Program-made: the position numbers and the translations under genes
Notes under the pieces: model-generated
The model's database searches: none
Told to the model about the DNA's origin: nothing
The model's input: the letters and a program-made list of their open reading frames with translations, nothing else
Assembly (NCBI RefSeq): GCF_017874735.1
Contig: NZ_JAGGLV010000012.1
Span: forward strand, 62,001-126,000
Length of the DNA stretch: 64,000 nucleotides
Direction of reading: 5' to 3'
Source of the DNA: Paenibacillus silagei
GTDB lineage: Bacteria; Bacillota; Bacilli; Paenibacillales; Paenibacillaceae
In this document: positions 16,212 to 24,900 of the stretch, one piece after another
Layout of the letters: every line of letters starts with the position of its first letter
How positions within the stretch are numbered: the stretch's first letter is position 1

Positions 16212-16589
16212 CTAGTCCTCAAGCAGCAATTCTTCCCTTTCGGGAGAATCGCTGCTTTGTTCACATTGTGCCAGAACCTTCTCCAGCCCGCTCACCAAGC
16301 TTTTGAGCACCATCAGCTTGCTTCCGGAGTCCAGCCGGTAATAGTTGCGGGTGCCGTCTTTTCGGACGCTAACAATTCCAGCCTCTAACAATATTCTAAG
16401 ATGATGGGACACGACCGGACGGGAAAAGTGGGTGATCCCTCTTATCTCGCCTACACGCATGCCCGGATCTTGCGGCCCTTGCAGCAAAGCCATCAGGATG
16501 GCTTGCCGGGTCTCGGCACCGACCGCGTTCAGCACCTTCAGCGAATTCTTGAATTGAGATGCCAGCTCATTCATAAGCTCCTGATCCAT
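16212..16589 (-). CDS. ArsR family (winged-helix) transcriptional regulator
   Basis: 125 residues from ATG 16589, which has AGGAGGG 6 nt upstream; a ten-codon longer frame lacks this. The ArsR-type fold is visible as AETRQAILMALLQG, then a recognition helix HFSRPVVSHHLRILLEAGIV and a wing VRKDGTRNYY. The metal-binding Cys-x-Cys pair of ArsR/SmtB is absent, so it probably is not a metal sensor. It lies 47 nt downstream of a MarR gene on the same strand and may be co-transcribed. The target is unknown. Confidence 0.82.
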   Translation of the reverse strand: MDQELMNELASQFKNSLKVLNAVGAETRQAILMALLQGPQDPGMRVGEIRGITHFSRPVVSHHLRILLEAGIVSVRKDGTRNYYRLDSGSKLMVLKSLVSGLEKVLAQCEQSSDSPEREELLLED

Positions 16590-16636
16590 GAAAATCCCTC
16601 CTATGTGCTTCATCGTCACGAATCCTATCGTTTCGT

Positions 16637-17092
16637 TCAGCGGCTCATCCCTGGAGCAGTGACCAGAATCTTGCTGGCCAGGGCTATTATCTGTGCCCGC
16701 TCCTCCCCGGTAAGACCATCGGTTACCGCCGTAATCTGCCGCTCGATCTGCTCCCCGACCTCGTGAATAATCTTCCAGCCTGCCGGAGTAGCCCTCACAT
16801 TGAATGCCCGCCGGTCACTCTCTGATACGGTACGCTCTACCAGCCCGCGGCGCTGCGCCCGGTCAACGAGCCCTGTAATACTGGATTTGTCGAGGCCCAG
16901 ATGCTTGGCCAGCTGCAGCATTCCCGGCTCCCGGTCGCGCAGTATCCCCAGCAGACGGATCTGAATGATCGACAGATCATGCTCCGTGCCTATCCGGGCA
17001 AGGATATTCTGCACCAGGAAGGATAGCTGCACAAGGCTGTCTACCATCGACAGATCATCCAGCTTATCAAAAGAATTATCGTAACCGCTCAT
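16637..17092 (-). CDS. MarR family transcriptional regulator
   Basis: 151 residues from ATG 17092, which has GGAG 8 nt upstream. The winged-helix region reads LGLDKSSITGLVDRAQRRGLVERTVSESDRRAFNVRATPAG, in pieces, near residues 50-100. It is divergent from a quinone-oxidoreductase-like gene. Three related 15-bp inverted repeats lie between them (17164-17221), so it probably controls that gene. The ArsR gene downstream may be in the same operon. Confidence 0.88.
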   Translation of the reverse strand: MSGYDNSFDKLDDLSMVDSLVQLSFLVQNILARIGTEHDLSIIQIRLLGILRDREPGMLQLAKHLGLDKSSITGLVDRAQRRGLVERTVSESDRRAFNVRATPAGWKIIHEVGEQIERQITAVTDGLTGEERAQIIALASKILVTAPGMSR

Positions 17093-17155
17093 TGATTTCA
17101 CTCCGCACTTTTGTATATTTCAGACCTGTTCGCTCCTATTGTACCACAGCAGCCG

Positions 17156-17221
17156 TTGACTTTGTACGTAACACAAACTATTATTGTTTGTATTACAAAC
17201 CTTTTAGTTCGTTTCACAAAC
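17156..17221 (+). promoter_or_regulatory. Oxidoreductase promoter with three phased operators
   Basis: Promoter TTGACT (17156-17161), 17 bp, TATTAT (17179-17184). Operator 2 at 17186-17200 is a perfect inverted repeat GTTTGTA-T-TACAAAC. Operators 1 (17164-17178, 11/15 identical) and 3 (17207-17221, 12/15) are variants. Centres are 22 and 21 bp apart, two helical turns, so repressors would line up on one DNA face. A 6-bp hairpin (ACCCGG/CCGGGT, 17233-17252) precedes the ribosome binding site. Confidence 0.7.
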
Positions 17222-17268
17222 CAAAAACACTCACCCGGGTAACTATCCGGGTAAATGGAGGCCTATTT

Positions 17269-18237
17269 ATGTACGCTGCTATTGTAAGATCATTCGATTC
17301 AGGTCCGAAATACGAAAAGGTTGAAGCTCCGGTACCTTCAGGAGAACACGAAGCTCTGGTGGATGTGCTGGCTGCCGGATTACATCTCCGGGTCCGGGCA
17401 CAAGCCAATGGTTCTCACTACACGAGTACGGATGAACTTCCGTTAATCCCAGGAATTGACGGCGTGGGACGGCTCCCGGATGGCAAGCTGGTCTATTTTG
17501 TAGCCACCGATACGGCCCTGGGATCATTCGCAGACCAGACCCTCATCGATCTTCGCCGTGCTGTCCCGCTCCCCGCAGATGCTGATCCCGTGCTCATCGC
17601 CGCTGCGATGAATCCGGCCATGTCCTCCTGGGTAACTCTCCGCCGCCGGGTTCAGGCTAAGCCCGGGTTCAAGGTTCTCATTCTGGGTGCTACCGGCAAC
17701 TCTGGACAAATGGCCGTGCAGATCGCCAAGCTTATGGGAGCCAGTCAGATCATCGCTGCCGGGCGGAACCCGGAACGTCTGCGTTCGCTTACACAGTATG
17801 GTGCAGATGTAGTCATATCGCTTACCGGAGATCCCGGGGCAGTGGCCCGGAACCTCGGCGAAGCCTCAGCTGAAGTGGATATCGTTCTCGACTATCTGTG
17901 GGGTGAGCCTGCTGCACTCTCCATGCTCCCGATATTAACCCGCCGGTCCGACCGCAGCCGGCTGTTAACCTGGATTCAGATCGGTTCCATGGCAGGCGCG
18001 GATGCCGCGATTCCTTCTGCTGCGCTGCGCTCTGCCAACTTCCAGATCATAGGCAGCGGCCAGGGGTCCGTCACGCCTGCCGGATATCTGGCCGAATTCC
18101 CGGCGTTGATCCAAGCGATTGCAGAGGGTCAACTTACAGCGAACCCTATCATTTATCCGTTATCTCAAATTGAACAAGTATGGAAGACTCCGCCGGGCAG
18201 TCAGCAGCGTATTGTCTTCGTGCCGCACAACAAGTAG
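17269..18237 (+). CDS. Zinc-independent quinone oxidoreductase / medium-chain dehydrogenase-reductase
   Basis: 322 residues from ATG 17269, with GGAGG 8 nt upstream; an upstream extension of the frame crosses the promoter and operators and is rejected. An N-terminal GroES-like domain (about 1-120) is followed by a Rossmann domain with ILGATGNSGQMAVQIAKLMGA (about 138-158). The zinc-binding Cys/His residues of alcohol dehydrogenases are lacking, as in quinone reductases. It is probably repressed by the divergent MarR protein. The likely role is NADPH-dependent reduction of a quinone or enone. Confidence 0.85.
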   Translation: MYAAIVRSFDSGPKYEKVEAPVPSGEHEALVDVLAAGLHLRVRAQANGSHYTSTDELPLIPGIDGVGRLPDGKLVYFVATDTALGSFADQTLIDLRRAVPLPADADPVLIAAAMNPAMSSWVTLRRRVQAKPGFKVLILGATGNSGQMAVQIAKLMGASQIIAAGRNPERLRSLTQYGADVVISLTGDPGAVARNLGEASAEVDIVLDYLWGEPAALSMLPILTRRSDRSRLLTWIQIGSMAGADAAIPSAALRSANFQIIGSGQGSVTPAGYLAEFPALIQAIAEGQLTANPIIYPLSQIEQVWKTPPGSQQRIVFVPHNK

Positions 18238-18355
18238 TTTCCCGAACCCTCCAAGCAAGCTATGTCCGGGTATTGTCAAGCTACGTTACTCCTACTGTAA
18301 CTTCTGTTCTTGAACATTCTGGAAAGTAAGTGATAGACTTAGCAGGATATCCTTT

Positions 18356-19021
18356 TTGAAGGAACCTTTTAAGGAATCATACTTACGCATCATAGAACAG
18401 GGGGCCGAGGAGCAGTTGGCGATATATCTGGTAAGACACGGCAAGGATGACGAAGGATATCGCGGCGGATGGAGCCAGCGGGGGCTGAATACCCAGGGTT
18501 ACCGACAAGCCGAGAAACTTGGCCGTTTTTTGAGAGAGAATTCGGCTTCATTCCCTATACAACGTATAGTTAGCAGCGATTTGCAGCGGGCGCTGGATAC
18601 AGCCGGCGAGCTGGCAAGAGAGCTGGAGTTACCCTTAGAGCGCAGTATGGACTGGCGGGAGATGAACAATGGTGTGATCGCCGGTATGCCGAACGAAATC
18701 GTCAATGAACGGTACCCCGGCTTATACTTCTCAGGACTGCGGATGGACGAGTGTTACCCTGACGGAGAGAGTCCGCTCGATTTCTTCACCCGGATTCAAG
18801 AGACCTTCACCCGGCTCTGCGAAGAGCATTCGGACAGCAGCCTCGATGATAACATAATTATTGTTACACACGGCGGTGTCATAAATATCATCTATCACAT
18901 CATCAAAGGGATCGACTGGAATAACCGTGGCAGTAAATTCCCGGCTTCCTATGCCAGCCTGCACAGAATTGAGCTTGTGGACAGAAGATGGAGCCTTTCT
19001 CTGGAAAATTATACGGTCTAG
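18356..19021 (+). CDS. Histidine phosphatase family protein
   Basis: About 221 residues. The phosphoglycerate-mutase-like catalytic signature is LVRHGKDD near residue 25, with the second active-site His in VTHGGVIN near 173 and Arg in SSDLQRALDTA. It lacks a signal peptide. The start is uncertain: TTG 18356 has a weak AGGA, and TTG 18413 behind GAGGAG is an alternative that barely precedes the RHG motif. No ATG is available. It is monocistronic and ends at a strong hairpin. The substrate is unknown; the family contains many phosphomonoesterases. Confidence 0.78.
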   Translation: MKEPFKESYLRIIEQGAEEQLAIYLVRHGKDDEGYRGGWSQRGLNTQGYRQAEKLGRFLRENSASFPIQRIVSSDLQRALDTAGELARELELPLERSMDWREMNNGVIAGMPNEIVNERYPGLYFSGLRMDECYPDGESPLDFFTRIQETFTRLCEEHSDSSLDDNIIIVTHGGVINIIYHIIKGIDWNNRGSKFPASYASLHRIELVDRRWSLSLENYTV

Positions 19022-19071
19022 CTGCTGCCGCGGACTCGACGTTACGCAGGCAGCCTAGACCCAATCAACAC

Positions 19072-19127
19072 AACAGCACACGCCCGGCTGCCGAGCTTAT
19101 GCTCTCTGCTGCCGGGCGTGTGCTGTT
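19072..19127. terminator. Large hairpin between convergent phosphatase and Rieske genes
   Basis: 17-bp perfect arms, AACAGCACACGCCCGGC (19072-19088) and its complement (19111-19127). The T tract is weak on both strands, but the position between convergent genes fits a bidirectional terminator. Confidence 0.65.
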
Positions 19128-19135
19128 AATAATGC

Positions 19136-20182
19136 TCAGGACGTATAATTCTGCCCCAGCCCTAGACTGCTTAGCAGCTGTCTATAAGCAATGGAGGTGC
19201 GGTCTGCCGGAATATGGGCTTCAGCCTGCAGATCCAGCGGGAGATCCTCCGGCGTCTGCGACTCCACCATCTCCGCATCCTCCTGGAACACCTGCAGATT
19301 GAACTTCACCGTATCCTCCAAGGGGGCGTTCTTGTCAAAATTCCGCGAGATCGGGCAGAACAGCCGGGTATAACGGGCCGACACCGGAGAAGCACAGTTC
19401 AGAATCTTCAGCCTGCCCTCATCCGGGAAATAGACAGTTAGCGAAGCGGCGAACGGTGCGAATACACGGAACTCCCGCAGCCACTGGAAGCCTTCCGGCG
19501 CAGGATTCTCCTGCCCTTTTCCATAGTTGCTGACCGTGCTCCAGTATTCGGCCACCAGCTCCGTCTCCCCTTCACGCCACACCTTGTACTGGGGAACCTC
19601 TGTATTATTGCGGTCACCGAAGGTTGCCGTATGCACGTAGGCGAAATGGGATACATCGAGGAAGCCTTCCATCTGCCGCCCGGAGGAGCCGGCAATATCG
19701 AAGCTTGGGATTAGAATATTAATATAGTCGGGATCATCCCAGGCCGGGAAGGCGGGAATCTGCTCCGGCGCATCTGCCAGGCAGGTCCAGATCAGACCGT
19801 AGCGTTCGATGGCCGGATAGACAATCAATTTCAATTTGGGCGAGATTTTGGCGCTTGGATGTGCCGGTACCGCAGTACATTTCCCCTCACAATTATAGCG
19901 GAACCCGTGATACGGGCAGACAATCTCCCCGTTCTCCACCCATCCCTTACTCAGCGGGGCTCCCCGGTGAAAACACAGATCCCGGGCAATAACCACCTTG
20001 CCTCCGCTGCGGTAGCATACCAGCTTCATATCCAGCAGCTTCACAGCCACCGGCTGATCCTGTACCTCTGCTGCCGTAGCCACCGGATACCAGTACTGGG
20101 CCAGAATACGCCAGTCTTCAGGCGAGAAGGTGCAATCACGCGGGAGCTCAAGCTCTGCCTGCCGTTTCTTTTCCTCTATCAT
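19136..20182 (-). CDS. Rieske 2Fe-2S oxygenase (aromatic ring-hydroxylating type)
   Basis: 348 residues. The Rieske cluster ligands are C70-x-H72 (LCFHRGAPLSKGW) and C89-x2-H92 (CPYHGF). The mononuclear iron site is D176-x2-H179-x4-H184 (LDVSHFAYVHTATFG). This is the catalytic-chain plan of monooxygenases related to vanillate demethylase and pheophorbide a oxygenase. GAGGTG precedes the ATG. No reductase or ferredoxin gene is adjacent, so electrons must come from elsewhere. The substrate cannot be assigned. Confidence 0.88.
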   Translation of the reverse strand: MIEEKKRQAELELPRDCTFSPEDWRILAQYWYPVATAAEVQDQPVAVKLLDMKLVCYRSGGKVVIARDLCFHRGAPLSKGWVENGEIVCPYHGFRYNCEGKCTAVPAHPSAKISPKLKLIVYPAIERYGLIWTCLADAPEQIPAFPAWDDPDYINILIPSFDIAGSSGRQMEGFLDVSHFAYVHTATFGDRNNTEVPQYKVWREGETELVAEYWSTVSNYGKGQENPAPEGFQWLREFRVFAPFAASLTVYFPDEGRLKILNCASPVSARYTRLFCPISRNFDKNAPLEDTVKFNLQVFQEDAEMVESQTPEDLPLDLQAEAHIPADRTSIAYRQLLSSLGLGQNYTS

Positions 20183-20389
20183 GGCTGCCCCACCTCTCCA
20201 TATATTATAGATACTTAAGATTCCTTAATTATATGTCAGAATAACTGACTTGTTGAGTGTATTTTAAGCTAATTTCATCATGACAATCAATTATTTCGCT
20301 GAATATTTTGTATTCGAGCCTAAAATCAGCTATTCAATGTTATGCAAAATGACATATAAATTGATTTCTAATACCCATAAAATGCATGA

Positions 20390-20417
20390 TTGACTTTTCG
20401 AAGCTGCTGATTATAAT
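20390..20417 (+). promoter_or_regulatory. Sigma-A promoter of licT
   Basis: TTGACT (20390-20395), 16-bp spacer, TATAAT (20412-20417). Transcription would start near 20424, just before the first RAT/terminator element. Confidence 0.72.
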
Positions 20418-20436
20418 AAGGTTATATTCCTTACAC

Positions 20437-20510
20437 GGACTGTTACTGGGCAACCAGGCATGACCGAAAACGATTACATTTTTTTGTAATCCTTTTCGGT
20501 CATTTTTATT
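20437..20510 (+). promoter_or_regulatory. RAT antiterminator site and overlapping terminator before licT
   Basis: The RAT hairpin begins GGACTGTTACTGGG (20437) and closes with CCAGGCATGACC. It overlaps the terminator ATGACCGAAAA/TTTTCGGTCAT (20460-20503), which has an inner GATTACA/TGTAATC stem and a T-rich tail. Phosphorylation-controlled LicT would bind the RAT and let transcription through, so licT is autoregulated. Confidence 0.88.
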
Positions 20511-20530
20511 TGGCGGGGAGGTGAGTATGT

Positions 20531-21361
20531 ATGAAGGTCATCAAAAAAGTGAACAACAATGTAGCTATTGCTATTAATGACAACAATGAGGAAGTGTTTG
20601 TGGTTGGCAAGGGCGTTGGTTTCCCAAAGACCCCCTATCAGTTGACTGAAACCGATATGGTGGTGGAGAAAATCTTTGTCGCTCCCAAAAACATCCGCAT
20701 GTACGACTTGTTGAACAGCATTCCGATTGAGCATATCTATCTGGCGGAAGAAGTCATTACTATGGGCAGCGACATTCTGCATAAGACGTTCAATACCAAT
20801 CTGCTGCTCACTCTCTCTGACCATATAAGCTTCGCTCTGGCCCGTACCCGTGAAGGTGTCTCCATCAAGAATCCGCTGGAATGGGAAGTGCGCACCCTAT
20901 ACCCGGATGAGACCCGTGTAGGTGAAGCTGCAGTCCGGTTAATTGAAGCTACAGCGGAAGTCCGCCTCCCGACAGCCGAAACGACACTGATTGCCTTACA
21001 TTTTGTGAATGCCCAGGTGGGGTCTGGAGAAATGAGCGATACAACCAAAATTACCACCGTTACCGGCGAGATGCTGTCCATCATCAAATACGCGCTGAAA
21101 ATTGATTTTGAGGAAGAGTCCATTCACTTCATGCGCTTCGCCACCCATGTCCGCTATTTCATCATGCGGCAGATGAGCGGCAAGTCACTGAAGAAAGAGA
21201 ATGAAGCGTTGTTTGAGATGGTAACAGAGAAATTCCCGCGTGAACTGGAGTGTGTGGAGAAGATCGCGGCATTCCTGCAGAACAATTACGGCTGGAGCTG
21301 CACCAATGATGAGAAGCTGTATCTGATTCTTCACATTCAAAGGTTAATCTCCAACGACTAG
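20531..21361 (+). CDS. licT: BglG/LicT family transcriptional antiterminator
   Basis: 276 residues. The RNA-binding CAT domain covers about 1-55 (MKVIKKVNNNVAIAINDNN), then two PTS regulation domains follow. The four PRD histidines are visible in TLSDHISFAL, ALHFVNA, FATHVRYF and LILHIQRL. In its active dimeric form it binds the RAT sequences at 20437 and 21396 and prevents termination. The PTS phosphorylates the PRDs, inhibiting it through EII when substrate is absent and activating it through HPr. It is followed by its own target operon. GGGGAGG precedes the ATG. Confidence 0.93.
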   Translation: MKVIKKVNNNVAIAINDNNEEVFVVGKGVGFPKTPYQLTETDMVVEKIFVAPKNIRMYDLLNSIPIEHIYLAEEVITMGSDILHKTFNTNLLLTLSDHISFALARTREGVSIKNPLEWEVRTLYPDETRVGEAAVRLIEATAEVRLPTAETTLIALHFVNAQVGSGEMSDTTKITTVTGEMLSIIKYALKIDFEEESIHFMRFATHVRYFIMRQMSGKSLKKENEALFEMVTEKFPRELECVEKIAAFLQNNYGWSCTNDEKLYLILHIQRLISND

Positions 21362-21395
21362 ACCGGCCCTGCCCGATAATTGCATACTATGAATT

Positions 21396-21469
21396 GGACT
21401 GTTACTGATTCGATCAGGCATGACCAAGCACACGGGAATGACGATTCCCTTGGCTTGGTCATTTTTTTA
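21396..21469 (+). promoter_or_regulatory. Second RAT antiterminator site and terminator, before the PTS gene
   Basis: GGACTGTTACTGATTCGATC (21396 on), then AGGCA, closely matches known LicT/SacT RAT sites. The overlapping terminator ATGACCAAGC/GCTTGGTCAT (21420-21462) has an inner GGGAAT/ATTCCC stem and T7. It is a second antitermination checkpoint between licT and the transport genes. Confidence 0.9.
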
Positions 21470-21501
21470 TTCCCAGACTACTTTATGTAAGGAGAATGGT
21501 C

Positions 21502-23409
21502 ATGAATAACAAGGAATTGGCCCAAAACGTACTGGAGCTTGTAGGCGGCGAACGTAATATCTCATCGCTCACCCACTGTGCAACACGGCTGAGATTCGTG
21601 CTTAAAGAAGACAGAAAGGCCGATCTGAAGGCGCTGGACCGACTCGAAGGCGTACTGAAGGCGCAGAATGCAGGCGGGCAGGTTCAAGTGGTGGTCGGGA
21701 ACAAGGTAGATGCTGTGTATGCTGAGCTGCGCAATCTCACCTCGGAGAACCTCCAGAGCGAAGACGGGGATGCAGCTCCCAAAAAGAAACAAAATCCGGT
21801 AAATGTGGTCCTTGAGACGATTGCAGGCATCTTCACTCCAGTGCTCCCGGCCTTGATCGGCTGCGGTATGATCAAGTGCGTGGCTACAGTATTGGCAGCG
21901 CTAGGATGGATGGAAGGCTCCGGGTTCCTGTCCATCGTCAATATGATTGGCGATCTGATTTTCTACTTCCTGCCCTTCTTCATCGCTGTAAGTGCTGCCC
22001 AGAAATTTAAAACCAATCCGTATCTGGCCGTTGCGCTTGCTGCTGGATTAATGCATCCCGTGATTCTCGATGGCGCAGCCAAAATTGCCGAAACCGGCGT
22101 GAAAACAATCGATTTCCTCGGCATGCCGATCCTGCTGATGAAATATTCCTCGTCGGTGATTCCAATCATTCTGGGCGTGTGGGTCATGAGCTATCTCTAC
22201 CCTGTAGTGGACAAATTCATTCCCAAGTTTCTGCGGGTGCTCTTAACTCCAATGATTGTATTGTTCATCATGATCCCACTGGAACTGATCGTACTTGGAC
22301 CGATCGGCTCTTATATCGGTACTTGGCTGACCGACGGCATCAACTACCTGTATGCAACCGTTGGCGTATTGGCAGGTACGATTCTCGGGTTCTTCAAGCC
22401 CATTATGGTTATGTTTGGCATGCATTACGCCATTATGCCGATCCAGATTCAACAGATTGCCAGCATAGGCTCGACCATGCTGCTGCCGGCCTCTCTTGCA
22501 GCTAACCTGGCCCAGGCGGGAGCCGCCTTCGGTGTTTTCGTTCTCACCAAGAGCAATACGATGAAATCCGCAGCCGGGTCAAGCGGTTTCACCGCCCTGT
22601 TCGGCATTACCGAGCCGGCGATTTACGGCGTTAATCTTCGTTACAAACGGCCGTTCTTTGCCGGGTGTGCGGCAGCCGGAATCGTAGGCGGTTTCTACAG
22701 TATTGTTCATGCGAGTGCAAATGCCATCGCCCTTCCGGGAGTCTTGGCCCTGGGAACGTATACAGCAGACCGATACGTCTACATTGTGATCGGGTCCATA
22801 GCAGCAGTCGTTCTGGGATTTGTATTCACCTTGCTCGCAGGCATCAAGGAAGATGCGGGCGGGCAAGCCATTACGAAGGCTAAGAAGAACGCCGCTTCGC
22901 CGGCAGCCGCTCAGGATGCCACCCCTTCAGCATCCCGCGCTGCGGATACCGCTGGTATGCTGATCGTCAGTCCGATGACAGGTGAAATTAAGCCGTTAGC
23001 CGAGGTTGAGGACCAAGCCTTTTCTCAGGAGCTGATGGGCAAAGGCATTGCCATCGTGCCAAGTGAAGGCAGAGTCTACGCACCTTTTGACGGAATGGTT
23101 GAGGCATTGTACAGAACAAAACACGCCATCGGGCTAAAAGCAGCGAACGGCGTGGAAATACTGATTCATATCGGCGTAAATACGGTGAGCCTGAAAGGCA
23201 AGCATTTCAAATCCTATGTAGAGCAAGGTCAATCCATTCAGGCAGGCGACCTGCTGGTGGAATTCGATTCCGAAGGAATTATTGCCGATGGCTACCCTAC
23301 AATTACCTCTATAGTCGTGACCAATATGCAGCAGTTCGCCGATGTACTGACGGCCTCTGATAGCGGTCCCATCCAAGAAAGCGGAGCATTGCTCAAACTG
23401 ATTCCATAA
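21502..23409 (+). CDS. bglP: Beta-glucoside PTS transporter subunit IIBCA
   Basis: 635 residues from ATG 21502 (AAGGAG with 7-nt spacing; ATG 21496 is only 1 nt from that site). Domain order is IIB with phospho-Cys26 (SLTHCATRLRF), then a IIC membrane domain of about ten helices (100-460), a linker rich in Ala and Lys, and IIA (about 490-630) with its phospho-His in ILIHIGVNTVSLKG. It imports and phosphorylates beta-glucosides. Expression depends on LicT through the RAT at 21396. The next gene encodes the matching phospho-glucosidase. Confidence 0.93.
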   Translation: MNNKELAQNVLELVGGERNISSLTHCATRLRFVLKEDRKADLKALDRLEGVLKAQNAGGQVQVVVGNKVDAVYAELRNLTSENLQSEDGDAAPKKKQNPVNVVLETIAGIFTPVLPALIGCGMIKCVATVLAALGWMEGSGFLSIVNMIGDLIFYFLPFFIAVSAAQKFKTNPYLAVALAAGLMHPVILDGAAKIAETGVKTIDFLGMPILLMKYSSSVIPIILGVWVMSYLYPVVDKFIPKFLRVLLTPMIVLFIMIPLELIVLGPIGSYIGTWLTDGINYLYATVGVLAGTILGFFKPIMVMFGMHYAIMPIQIQQIASIGSTMLLPASLAANLAQAGAAFGVFVLTKSNTMKSAAGSSGFTALFGITEPAIYGVNLRYKRPFFAGCAAAGIVGGFYSIVHASANAIALPGVLALGTYTADRYVYIVIGSIAAVVLGFVFTLLAGIKEDAGGQAITKAKKNAASPAAAQDATPSASRAADTAGMLIVSPMTGEIKPLAEVEDQAFSQELMGKGIAIVPSEGRVYAPFDGMVEALYRTKHAIGLKAANGVEILIHIGVNTVSLKGKHFKSYVEQGQSIQAGDLLVEFDSEGIIADGYPTITSIVVTNMQQFADVLTASDSGPIQESGALLKLIP

Positions 23410-23437
23410 CTCATACCAATCAAGGAGGAACAATATC

Positions 23438-24895
23438 ATGATACAATCTCTTTTTCCGGAAGGCTTCCTGTGGGGAGGCGCTCTCTCCGCCTGTCAGGCG
23501 GAGGGTGCTTACAATATAGACGGCAAGAGCCTGACCATTCCTGATGTGATGAAATTCAACTCCAATAACGATCGTAAAGTAACCAAGCAGATGAAGATTA
23601 ACCGCGAGATGATTGAAGAGGCCAAAAACGATCCGGATACGGTTAAATATCCAAAACGCCGCGGCATCGACTTTTACCACACGTTCCGTGAGGATATCGC
23701 TCTGTTCGCCGAAATGGGCTTCAAGGTCTTCCGTTACTCCATCGCATGGGCCCGGGTATTCCCGGGCGGAGACGATTCCGCCCCGAACGAGAAGGCATTG
23801 CAATTCTACGATCAGGTGATTGAGGAGTGCCTGAAGCACGGCATGGAGCCGCTGATCACCATTAGCCATTTCGATACGCCGATCGTGCTGATTGACAAAT
23901 TCGGCGGCTGGTATAACCGCAGGCTGGTGGACTTATATGTCAACTACTGCGAGGTGTTATTCAAGCGTTACAAGGGCAAAGTAAAGTATTGGGTGACGTT
24001 CAATGAGATCAATATGAGTGTCAAAGCCGGAGCAAAAACGCTCGGAATTATCGAATACGATGCACCGAATTATGAGGAAATGCTGTTCCAGGGGTTACAC
24101 CATCAGTTCGTGGCAGCCTCTAGAGCGACCAGACTGGCGCATGAGATTGATCCGGGTAACCAAATCGGCAGCATGGTCGCTTACTTCACGACCTATCCGT
24201 ACACCTGCAAACCGGAGGATGCCCTCCAGATGCAGAAGGATGACCAGATGAAAAACCAGTTCTTCCTCGATGTCTTGAACCTGGGCGAGTATCCTTATTA
24301 CGCCAAGACGTATTTCAAAGACAAAAATATCACGCTGCACATCGAGGATGGCGATCTGGATAGCATCCGTACACATACGGCAGATTACGTCGGCATGTCC
24401 TACTACAATTCTATGATTTCCAGCAGCGATACGGAGCAATTGGAATTGACCGCAGGCAACGTACACAGTGTATATAAAAACCCGCATTTGCCTGAAAATG
24501 AATGGGGCTGGCAGATCGACCCTGTTGGGCTGCGGTATACGTTGAATCTGGTGTATGACCGCTACCACAAACCGGTATTCATTCTGGAGAACAGCTCCGG
24601 CTTCTACGACAAGGTGAATGTTGACGGCACTGTGAACGACCCTTACCGCATTGAATTCTTGAGAAAACATATCGAACAGATGGGGCTGGCCATTCAGGAT
24701 GGTGTCGAAATGATAGGCTATACCATGTGGGGGCCGATTGACATGATCAGCTCTTCTACCTCGGAAATGAGCAAACGTTACGGGTTCATCTATGTGGATC
24801 AGGATGACTACGGCAACGGGACGATGAAGAGAACCCGCAAGGATTCCTTCTATTGGTATCAGAATGTTATCCGGACGAACGGGGCCGAGCTGTAG
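23438..24895 (+). CDS. 6-phospho-beta-glucosidase, GH1
   Basis: 485 residues. The acid/base is E190 (TFNEIN) and the nucleophile E384 (FILENSSGF). The phosphate-binding loop of 6-phospho enzymes is visible as SSTSEMSKRYGFIYVD (Ser...Lys-x-Tyr), which separates it from plain beta-glucosidases. It hydrolyses the phosphorylated beta-glucosides delivered by the upstream PTS, in the cytoplasm. AAGGAGG lies 28 nt after the PTS stop. The KdgT-like gene follows by 5 nt. Confidence 0.93.
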   Translation: MIQSLFPEGFLWGGALSACQAEGAYNIDGKSLTIPDVMKFNSNNDRKVTKQMKINREMIEEAKNDPDTVKYPKRRGIDFYHTFREDIALFAEMGFKVFRYSIAWARVFPGGDDSAPNEKALQFYDQVIEECLKHGMEPLITISHFDTPIVLIDKFGGWYNRRLVDLYVNYCEVLFKRYKGKVKYWVTFNEINMSVKAGAKTLGIIEYDAPNYEEMLFQGLHHQFVAASRATRLAHEIDPGNQIGSMVAYFTTYPYTCKPEDALQMQKDDQMKNQFFLDVLNLGEYPYYAKTYFKDKNITLHIEDGDLDSIRTHTADYVGMSYYNSMISSSDTEQLELTAGNVHSVYKNPHLPENEWGWQIDPVGLRYTLNLVYDRYHKPVFILENSSGFYDKVNVDGTVNDPYRIEFLRKHIEQMGLAIQDGVEMIGYTMWGPIDMISSSTSEMSKRYGFIYVDQDDYGNGTMKRTRKDSFYWYQNVIRTNGAEL

Positions 24896-24900
24896 GCAGT

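Noticed and set aside
20460..20503. GATTACA/TGTAATC stem in the licT terminator as another copy of the 51-bp repeat
   Set aside because: Only the seven-base word is shared; flanks and loop differ, and the stem is explained by the terminator.
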